This document shows positions 53,522 to 64,000 of a stretch of 64,000 nt of DNA, piece after piece. The position numbers were made by a program, and so were the translations under genes. The notes beneath the pieces are model-generated. The model was given only the letters and a program-made list of their open reading frames with translations. It ran no database searches and was not told where the DNA came from. Each line of letters starts with the position of its first letter. The first letter of the stretch is position 1. This stretch comes from Hymenochaete sp. R1. Its lineage: Eukaryota > Basidiomycota > Agaricomycetes > Hymenochaetales > Hymenochaetaceae. The stretch covers positions 275,591 to 339,590 of the forward strand of contig JAFREE010000011.1 in assembly GCA_019400425.1 (NCBI GenBank), written 5' to 3'.

Positions 53522-55198
53522 TATTGATCCGCTAGAGGCAACTGCGTTAAACAAGTCCAGGTATTTTGAAGTTCATCCAAAAAAGAGTGAGGAAAGAGCT
53601 GCAGTGCATGAAAAAAAAATTGAAAGAGTGCTCACCCTTCTCGCTATCTCCCTTGTTGTGCAGCGAGGTAGTACTGAGCGATGCGGAAGCTTTGTTGTAA
53701 CCTGCAAAAAGTCGATGTAATAAAACCAGGCAAAGCGGAGAGTAGTGTATCCGTTGGTCAAATCTCAAGTTTACCAAACTTTCGCGCTGAAGAGTGACTC
53801 GGGTGAATGTTCTTTCCCCCAACGAAAGGCTTGATGGACGTGCAAGCCTGAGTACTACTATACAAGGAGGAAGAGGGGGAGGGGGGTGAAAAAATGCGAT
53901 TTATATGCATGCACCCACCAGCAGGCCCCCTCTACCTCCCTGTCACTTTGCCATATCCACATTGCGCTTTCGCTTTCGCCTGCCAAAGCTGACCGGATAT
54001 TTCCGCAGGGCGTAAAGCAGACGAACGTACCACTGATTCCAACTCGCGGAGTCATTTCTTTTAAAAGCATTTTTTTGAAAAAAAAAAAGGTTGGAGCGCA
54101 TTCGTGCATGAAGTTCTTTTAGAGGGGGGTAGAAAAGGGAGAAGTATGCGAAAGTGTGCGCGTACCCGCACCTGCATAAGCAGATTGGCAGTTTTAATGG
54201 ACCAGAGAAAACTCACCGCACTTATACGCCCGAATCGAAAATCGTCCTCGCCATCGAAAAGGAATTACACACAAAAGCAACAAAGACAAGCGCGCAAGTA
54301 CACAAGAGAACAGAGTCGAGTCGTGAGTCGTGAGTCGTGAGCCCAGAACTGAACCCCGAGAACCCGAGAACCAGAATATCGTAATCTAGAGTCCCCCAAA
54401 AGTCGAGAGGCCAGATACCCAAAGGCGTAAATTGCTCGGGATCACCATTTTGCATAAGTGGGGAGCGGTCGAAAGTCCTAAGAAAAATAAACACGCATAC
54501 TGTGAAAATTATAGAGTGCCAGAGAGGTAGTACTGCCCAGACGGGTAAAAAATGAGAGCGAGGAAACAAAGAACTGTACACCGCAGTACAGTACGTACCG
54601 CAGCCGTTTGTCGAATCTCGAACCTAGGATTTGCTGGTACGAGCAATGAACGCCAAAAATCAACTTCTTCATAAACCCTTCGAAGAATGAAGGACAGAGA
54701 CTTGAAATGGACGGGGTATGAAAGTACGAAAATAGGAGTGGTACATGTACAGACCAAAGAGCGAGTTGCGAGCGCATGGGCGAACGAATGGAAATAGAGA
54801 AAGAGAGGAGGGTAGGGGGGTTGAAGGGAAGGAGTCGAGGCTGAAACATAAATACCGAAGAGCACTCGCGAGGAAGACGAAGGGGGATGAGTAAAACACA
54901 AAATTCAAAAAAAGTGGGAAGGGGGAAAAAGGCAAGTGCTCGTTCGATTGTGGGGGAAATAACGAATGGTATAGACCCACGCTACTCTCGTCCCAAAGGG
55001 TAGGCCTGCGCTCGCATTGTCCTCGTCTTCGGTCAACCAAAGGAAAAGAAAGGAATTGGAATTGGAAGGAGAGGAGACAGGGGGTGAGAACGAAAGGCAG
55101 AAGCAAGAAGCGATAAGTACAACAAAAGAAAAGAGAAAGAAAAAACCCCCAACCACCAATCATACTCTAACCGTAAAAAGCCAGGAAAACGGCGTCTC
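53522..55198. other. 1.7-kb gap with A5 promoter and purine-rich flank
   Basis: Holds the A5 promoter element at 53960-53985 (read toward A5: GGCAGGCGAAAGCGAAAG then CGCAATG) and a TATA-like ATATAAAT near 53897. The right half (about 54750-55150) is strongly purine-rich on the plus strand and is probably the 3' UTR of the minus-strand Gly/Pro-rich gene. Short tandem GTCGTGA/GAGTCGTGAGTC units occur near 54314-54342. Confidence 0.45.
53960..53985 (-). promoter_or_regulatory. Family A promoter element (A5)
   Basis: In the A5 direction GGCAGGCGAAAGCGAAAG is followed by CGCAATG, 439 nt before the ATG. The GCGAAA unit is doubled relative to the other copies. Confidence 0.5.
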
Positions 55199-56663
55199 TC
55201 AGAATCGTCTCGGTGCAGACATCGGTGCACCAGGCGGGCCAGGAGGCATAGGCCCTCCCCGCCCCATCTGGATCTGTGGAGGTGGCGGCCCCCCATGGAA
55301 CCCAGGTCCTCCCGGACCCCCATGAGGACCCCCACCAAACCCGCCTGGCCCACCAGGAGGTGGGTAACCACGTCCCATAGGCGGAGGCATATTCATACCC
55401 ATCCCAGGAGGCGGCGGTCCCCCTCCCCCATGTTGTGGTGGCAGACCCATCGGGATACCACGTCCCATCGGAGGACCACCACCGTTCGGTGGGGACATCG
55501 GCGACGGCATCCCACCTAAACCTCCTGGGCCGCCATTTGGAGGTCCTGGCATTCGATTTTGCTGGTGGGGCGGTGGGGTTCGTCCTGGTGGAATGGGGCC
55601 TCCGGGCCCGCCTGCGGGTCCTGGGATGGCTGGGGAGCTGTTCTGGCGCATGGGTCCTGGACCTCCTGGGTCTCGAAGGGCAACGGGGGCGGGGCCTGGT
55701 CGAGGACCTCCGCCGATGGGAGAAGGGCCGCCCGGGGATGATCCGACAGCCATGTTTTTCTCTGCTGCTTTGAGGATTTCATCGCTGGTAAGGTAAAAAA
55801 TATTAGTTCAAGGAACCGTAATTTAAAGAAATGCTGATAACGCACTCGAGCAAGTTCAAGGCCGCACACAGCACGACCCATTCCACACAATCCTCATTCC
55901 CTTCCCCCAACGTCTGCCACACCGCCTTCTCCTCCGGCGACTTCCCCGTAATACTAATCCTCGTTCCTCCACCATTCGGACCCGGCGGGTTCTTCTGGAT
56001 CTTTCCAAACTCGATCCTCTTCGGCGGGATATTATGCCCCGCGTACGCAAAGTAGAACATGCTCCAAAAGCCCGCGTTCGGGTTCGGTTTCGAGATCTGG
56101 AACAGAGGCAAGTCCGCAGAATCGGGCGCGGGGAGGGAGAGCTTGTAGATAGGGTTGATGACGCCGGTGTTGGTGATGGTCCATTTGAGGTTCCGGGAGG
56201 CTTCGCAGCGCACGACACGCGGAGCGTTGGACCCGCCGTGGCCGGGATCGCTCATCGTGCCTTTTCCACCGCTGCCATGCGCTTCGCGTTTGGGAGGGAA
56301 AAGCTTTGCCACGCAGAGATCGCCTTGTGGAGAGGGCGTCAGGAGGTAGTTTTCCGCGTTCTGTAGGGGGGAAATTGATTAGATGCCAAGGAGGAGGGGT
56401 AAGACAGGGTACGAACGAAGCTCGTGTGGAGGTATGAGTACAAGATATTTTGCGGTTGGCCTGTGTGTCAAAGTTAACACCCTCATCATTGCCTTCAGCA
56501 AACGTTTTGGCTGCCTGCTTACCATGAGGAGTGACGATGAGCGTTGGGAGATGGTTCGGGATTGGGGTGTGGGTGGGCGACGTGTAAACCGCGTAAATGG
56601 CTGGTAGCAACGAATTTAGAGATAGCAACGACGTGCAGAGCTCACTGTGCACATACCAGCCAT
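55199..56663 (-). CDS. Conserved fungal protein with Gly/Pro/Met-rich C terminus
   Basis: Five exons give about 405 aa. The first coding exon is just 7 nt (ATGGCTG, 56657-56663). It joins to AIYAVYTSPTHTPIPNHLPT with LIVTPH, then GQPQNILYSYLHTSF, then NAENYLLTPSPQGDLCVAKL with FPPKRE. An ordered domain of about 150 aa follows (RNLKWTITNTGVINPIYKLS, NAGFWSMFYFAYAGHNIPPK and ISITGKSPEEKAVW), then a helix (DEILKAAEKNMA). The last 180 residues are almost entirely Gly/Pro/Met with GPPGG and PPPHQQN repeats, like RNA-binding or scaffold tails. I do not recognise the family. The ordered part looks globular and beta-rich, and no signal or membrane segment is seen. Confidence 0.7.
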
Positions 56664-57136
56664 GAAAACCGAAGCTTCAGTCGAGCGTTTTGAGTCGAAA
56701 TGAGCAGAATGACGATTAAAAAGGCGAGGGATGGGAGGATATATGGGAAGGTGGAAGTAGGAGGATAAGAGAGCATACACGACCTGCTAGTGCTAGTCCC
56801 TCCTCTGGCTGGTCAAAGATCGTCACGCGCCTTCCCCGAAATCTCCTATCCAATATTCAAATTCAAATATTTTCATCTCACACTAGTACTAGTACTCGGT
56901 TCGATATCGAAACGTGGAATTTCATTACAGATCATCTAATAAAAAGAGGCCTGTCCTTATCATACACTTTTTTGTGGTTCACAACACAACATGAACTGAA
57001 CGAAAAGAGGAAGGGGGGTAAAGAAGAAGAAAAAATAGGAAGTATTTTCGTAAAGATGCCATCGTGAAAAAAAGAGACGTGCGTGAACAAGAAAAAGCAG
57101 GAATACAAGTCGAAGGGTGAGGCAGATGAAAAGCGC

Positions 57137-59308
<2,172 letters not shown>

Positions 59309-59503
59309 GGATGCTGCTGCGTGTATGCGCATCAGCGATTGATCTATAAGGGCTTGTCACCGAAACTTACCTTAATGTACGCTTTTAGAGAGTCAAAGAG
59401 AATAAGAAAAGGGAGAATGACGATGAAGAAGTGGATGTCGTCGTGGATGTTGCTGAAGAGAGCAAGTTGTGGGCAGAAAGAGAAGGGGGGCGACGGGGAC
59501 AGA

Positions 59504-59668
59504 CTTATAAAGGGAATCCATCGACTCTGCTTCTTCCACATTCCAGCACCTTCTCCTTCCTTCTTCCCTCTTCTCTCAAAATTTGCGTCATTTTCCCACG
59601 CTTTAAAATCTCTTTTTTGTACTTTTTTGTCCAAAAGCAGCAAAGGAACCTACCGGAAAGGTCCAGAA
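59504..59668 (-). promoter_or_regulatory. Hsp70 promoter: TATA box and heat-shock element
   Basis: TTTATAAG (minus strand, about 59504-59512) lies 130 nt before the 5'-UTR intron. At 59656-59668 the triplet array GAA-ag-GTC-ca-GAA fits nGAAnnTTCnnGAAn with one mismatch in the central unit. This is as expected for an Hsf1-driven gene. Confidence 0.6.
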
Positions 59669-60115
59669 TGTACTGCTCCTTTCTAAAATGCAAATCATTA
59701 TTATTTCAAGGCCGCGTGTCGGGTGTGTACATTTGAGAGAGAACGAGAACGTTAACTTTACGGATTCAAAAGGAGACGCATATGCGCGTCAGAACAGGGA
59801 CATGGCATGCATAACATACGCAGAAGGAAATACACTCAGAAAGAGACACATCGACAATTCGATCCACCAGCTAGCATAATGGTATATTAGGGAAAGTCAT
59901 CAAGTTGGAAAGAACTAAAGCTAATTCAAAAGCACGGGGAGGAAAAATCCGAGGCCTCCTCTGCAGGATACGAATACGTGTAGAAGGTTGGAGAACCAGC
60001 CAGTCCGGACAAGCAAAGGTCGCGGTTTGTCAACCGTCAAGAAAAAAAACCTTTGCAAACTTCAATTTCAACTGTCCGCTCCTCTCTCTAGGTTTTTGAC
60101 TCGCGCTATCATCAA
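59669..60115. other. Intergenic upstream of Hsp70
   Basis: The spacer between the Hsp70 promoter and the 3' end of the B56 gene. I see no gene. Confidence 0.4.
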
Positions 60116-62788
60116 TCAATGACCTTCCTGTCCTCCATGCTGCACGTAGTTTCCTCTGTCGTCTAGGCTCCGGTGTGCTTGAAGGTCCCGAAGCACAGTC
60201 GGGTCAACTAGACACCATCAATCAGAAGCTAAATTCAGTTTTTCTTTCTAACATGTAGATATATACGGCGAGACGAACGAACCTGGGAGCACAGATTTTC
60301 TTCGTACATGGGGCGACTGCGCGTTGCCCGTCGGACTCGAGTACTCCTGCATCGCTTCTCCGTACGATTGCTGCAAAGACAAGAAAGAAAAAGACAGCGC
60401 TTATCAGCTACCCCATTTTCTCCGTACACGAGGGATACACATCCTCCGAAGATTCAGCGCTTCAGAACAACACTCACATCTAGCCCCGGATCCGCCATGG
60501 GCACCCGCTCGATCCCGCTATCGTCCAAATCCTGTCCAATTTCCGCATCGAGCGACGCCTGGCTCAGATCCATCGATAAATGCTCGATATCGATGTCTTC
60601 AACGGGCGGTGGGGGTGGTGGGATCACCATCTCCTCGAACCCTTCCGGAAGCTTCCCGCCCGCACGCTTCCTGGCTATGTCACGCATCTTGAGCCAGTCT
60701 TCGTATAATTTTACGCGTTTCTGGCGGTCACTGGTGATGTCATTGTGAGGATTGGCTTTAGTGCTCATGTGAAGCTAAAGATGCTATACTCACGCTAAAC
60801 GGTTCTTCTTGAATTGTTGCATTGCCTCTTCGAACAAATCTGGGTTGATCTCCATGAACATCTTCAATGCATTATACACCATCCCATGAATTGTGCTGTC
60901 ATGGATGTGTGATGAGTTTGAGGATGGGAAGAAGTCCAAGCGCAATAGTACTCACCGGTTCCAATGCGATCTCGAATTAATGTACAACGCTGGGAAAATA
61001 ATAGGCAAGATTACGGCCAAATTATCCGTCATCAAGTTCACGATGTACTCGTTGTTCCAGTAGTACAGCGCCCGCTCAGCAACCTGGAAATGTTGACTAT
61101 TGACACACCGCGCGATCTGCTGGAAAAGCGGGACGACGACTTTTGGAAACTCCGCGGGATCGATGACGTCCAAGACTTCCTCTACTTCATTAAGGAACAT
61201 CACCTCCTTCGGAGAATTCACCTTTGGCCAGAACTTGAGTAGTCCGAGAAGAACCTCCTCCGTGAGAACAGCATCCTTCTCTAAGAACTGCACCACACAG
61301 TACGCAAGCTGTGGGTGGTACAGCGATAGACTCTTCACCTTATGCAGGGGAAGAAGCACACGCGTCAAGAACAATTTATGTTCTTCCTTCAGCGGCAACG
61401 CGAAGCCGTTGATGATCGATCCGAGGATCTCCAACAGCTCCGCAATCCCATTATGCCGCTCGGTCTCGTAGATGAACTGGAAGAACACATTGTTGATCGA
61501 TCGGCGGATGAATGCGCGCAGGTTCAGGAATTTGCCATAGATGCGGTGGAGGGTCGTCTTGAGGAAGTCGCGCTCACGCGGGTCCTCTGAGTCAAAGAGC
61601 TCGAGGAGGTTCAACACGAATTGTTGGTCGATGTACCGCTTCGCGAGGTTCGTGTTGAAGTCCGGGGATTCGACGAAACGGAGGAAGAACTCGTACACGA
61701 TTTGGAGATGTGGCCAGGCCAGTTCCAGAACGGGTTCGTCCTCTTCGGGATCGAATGCATCTCCAACAGGGTTCGATTGCGGGGGTATAGATCGAAAGAG
61801 GTTTGTTGCGAACTGTGCGTCACGTCGATGACAAGTCAGCCCACGCAAGTGAAATGAGGAGCCTGCAAATGACTGACCATATTAACAACCTCGGGGTATA
61901 TGCTTTCAGTAATGACATTTCGTTGGGTCGTGATGTATTCTAGCATTTCTGTAAGAGTTTGAGCTTTGATCTGCTTGCCCTTGAGCTCCGAGCTGGCATC
62001 GTTAAAATCAAAGACGACCTTGCATTGCTGGATCTTCTTCATGAACAAGTCCGGCCGCTCTGGCATTGGCGTTTCTATAATAGCAAGTCAATTACATCAA
62101 CGCTCCAATCGCGAATACCATCTATAAATACAACGCACCAGTGAACGGCGGGAGCCTCTCAATTTCCATCTTCTCAGAGGGGACGAACCGACTGCTCCGC
62201 TGTTTGCGCGGAGGCTTGCCGATAATCGGGATCGTGTCCTTCGGTGTCTGACGAAGGCGATTGATAGGCGTCTGACGAGGAGGCTGACTCGGGTCATGAT
62301 TTAATTGCTGTTGGCCAGCGTATCCTCCACGCCCAGCAGCACCAGCCGCCATGTTTGCTTCTGCCTGGGAGTCGGGACTCACGACCACGATGGGCGGGGC
62401 GGGTGACGAGCGATCAGGTTGGGAGTACTTGCGTTCGGGGGTCGCGGGCACGTCTTTCCCACCAGGTCTGCCATACGAACCGCTCGGTGCACCCGATGGT
62501 GCGCCTGCTGAATTTCCGGGCGCAAAGTTGATATTGAGAGATGAAGTGGATGTTGCGGAAAGCTGGGGCAGCTGGGGTTTTGCGTTGTTGGGCGGCGGGG
62601 GCGGTGGGGCGGCACCGTTGCTGGCATTTTGAGGTGAGCTGGACTTGTCTGGCTTTGTCTTGCTCCCACTCGAGTCTTTCCGGAGCTGCATAGATGTGGA
62701 TGGAGGTGGTATGAATGAAGGGGGATTTGCTTCGTGTTATGGAATAGAATAGTCTTTGGCTTACCAGAGTCTTCCTGATGTTCTTCAT
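60116..62788 (-). CDS. RTS1: PP2A regulatory subunit B56 (Rts1/Par1 type)
   Basis: Multiple exons give roughly 740 aa. The first exon is eight codons (MKNIRKTL). A disordered Pro/Ser/Gly-rich region of 190 aa follows, ending [16 protein letters not shown]. The B56 HEAT-repeat core comes next: [20 protein letters not shown], then LYRSIPP-type [106 protein letters not shown] and [13 protein letters not shown]. The C-terminal tail includes RRKSVLP and, after a last intron, [20 protein letters not shown] ending EGH-stop at 60116. A shorter protein would result if that intron is retained. It targets PP2A to substrates in stress, cell cycle and septum control. Confidence 0.93.
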
Positions 62789-63322
62789 GACTGACGACAG
62801 GATGGAAGGAACGACGCGTGAGAAGCGCCTGCGATAAATGTACAGAGGCTGGGATGAACGATGTGAGACAATGGCGACGCGATGAAAGGGCGAATGAGCT
62901 GGAGCGTCGTGGACGGCGCAGACGACGACGACGATGGGATGGGATGGGATGGAGACTCTCCTCAGCTCAAACCTTTGCCTCGATTCAACTCGACCGTGTG
63001 AATCCCTGCTTTGTCCCTTCGGCTCGTTCTGATGAATCGGCTCGACGATATCACGATTGCGGACATCGCCCTCAGTAGGGATACAGGCTCACGGAAATTA
63101 CTCTGGGATTTAAAGTAATGCGCAATCAAAGGTAACTTAAATTTGAGAAAATCTACCGAGAAACACTATAATCATTTTTTAAATAAAAAAATGACACAGA
63201 TTATCAGTAGTGTCGAATCAGTGATACCATCACATTCTCTGGGTAAGGATCACTCCATTTCATCATCTCAACTGCATTGCTCTCCATGCCTGCCGCCACG
63301 CCACAGCCTCGGCCATATCCAG
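62789..63322. other. B56 promoter region
   Basis: A 530-nt gap between two minus-strand genes. A GATGGGATGGGATGG triplication occurs near 62934. I see no gene. Confidence 0.4.
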
Positions 63323-64000
63323 TCATCGTATCGGTGTAGCGGACTCCGCGAGCTTGTCAAAGTGTACTTGGAGATGTCGTTTGAGCAGAGGAATGTTTTT
63401 CACTTCCTTCCCACATTGGAAACATTCAAGGTCCTCTTTCAGTTTCTTCTCGTATGTTGCTTCATCTAGTTGCTTCATCTAGAAAGCTTAGATGCAAGAA
63501 ATATGTGTAGCGAGAGAATTGCGGCATACAGAATCTGTGTAAGAGTCGCTCGTACCATCCTCGAACCATGTCAGTACCTCATCGAGGTGCAAGAAGAAGC
63601 CAAGGTCGGGTCGAAAGGAATTATAATGCTTCTTATTCTTCAGTGAAGGTGAGCATAGATCTTCCGAGATGATATGCAAATGTACATGGCTAACAGAAAC
63701 AAGTATCAGCCCTGTGTAAAGTCACTCATCAAGTTTTACAACCAGACTCACTCCATGGACTGGACCGCATGAAACCCAAAATTGAGCTTCCAAGTGAACC
63801 CGCGTCTGATCCTCATGTCTTCTTCCAGCTCTTCCCGCAGGGCGTCCACGTCCGTTTTCAATCGTAGCAGAAACCCGTAGACATCCTTCTTCTCAAGACT
63901 ATTGGCGCTGAAGAGTGTTTTCATATGATGGTCACCGAGGGGTTTTATTCAAAAGCTATGTTCTACGGTGTCGCCTGAGCTAAAATCAAAAAGCAAGAGC
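63323..64000 (-). CDS. HNT3: Aprataxin-like HIT/zinc-finger protein, copy 3 (cut by window edge)
   Basis: This is the 3' part of a gene whose start lies beyond the right edge. Exon pieces read LREELEEDMRIRRGFTWKLN and FGFHAVQSM. A splice builds MDHVHLHIIS, an intact HIT triad, followed by NKKHYNSFRPDLGFFLHLDE. A last exon after a GTATGC-to-CTAG intron has LECFQCGKEVKNIPLLKRHL then QVHF, a C2H2 zinc finger. It is closer to copy 1 than to copy 2 in the triad, HYNSF block and zinc finger. The stop TGA is at 63323-63325. A 13-nt direct repeat (TAGATGAAGCAAC twice) spans the last acceptor, so the exact acceptor is ambiguous. The frame meets a stop near 63955, so another intron must lie there. Confidence 0.8.

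Noticed and set aside
54300..54345. Tandem GTCGTGA-like units as a CRISPR-type or centromeric array
   Set aside because: Only about three short units with no spacers. It is a simple local repeat in a 3' flank of a eukaryotic gene.

Overview
This window looks like nuclear DNA of a filamentous basidiomycete, most likely an agaricomycete mushroom. Genes are dense, and most are cut by many short introns of about 45-90 nt with GTRNGT donors and YAG acceptors. The housekeeping proteins are fungal in type (Sog2, Vac1/Pep7, Spp2, Hsp70 ending in EEVD, PP2A B56). Exon joins were chosen by eye from reading frame, splice consensus and family conservation. No species is claimed.

Layout. 0-8.2 kb: the 5' part of a JmjC-type gene, a HEI10/Zip3-like meiotic RING protein divergent from the splicing factor Spp2, a DUF726/TMCO4-like hydrolase, and an ExoIII-type AP endonuclease. 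8.4-15.2 kb: three copies of an unrecognised family (here 'family A', A1-A3), interrupted by V-ATPase subunit D and a small LEA2-like membrane protein. 16-31 kb: Sog2, an uncertain gene, two tandem aprataxin-like genes, Vac1/Pep7/rabenosyn and citrate synthase. 31-49 kb: two tRNA-Phe genes in opposite orientation bracket four copies of a second unrecognised family ('family B', B1-B4). Ordinary genes lie between them: a Y_phosphatase3 protein, an FHA/SLMAP-like protein, ribosomal L26 and FRG1. 49-54 kb: nicotinate phosphoribosyltransferase, then A4 and A5. 55-64 kb: a Gly/Pro-rich conserved protein, Hsp70, PP2A B56 and a third aprataxin-like gene cut by the window edge.

Most striking are the two lineage-restricted multigene families. 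The coding parts of the copies have diverged strongly, but every family A gene has the same upstream element (core GCAAGCGAAAGC..AAAG, 290-440 nt before the ATG, always in the same orientation). Every family B gene has a different shared element (GCGCKTGCAAAR, about 60-120 nt before the ATG). B1 and B3 form an inverted duplication whose 320-nt non-coding 5' flank is better conserved than the proteins. B4 carries a premature stop in front of a still-readable tail. Together these suggest expanding, fast-evolving and jointly regulated families inserted among stable housekeeping genes.
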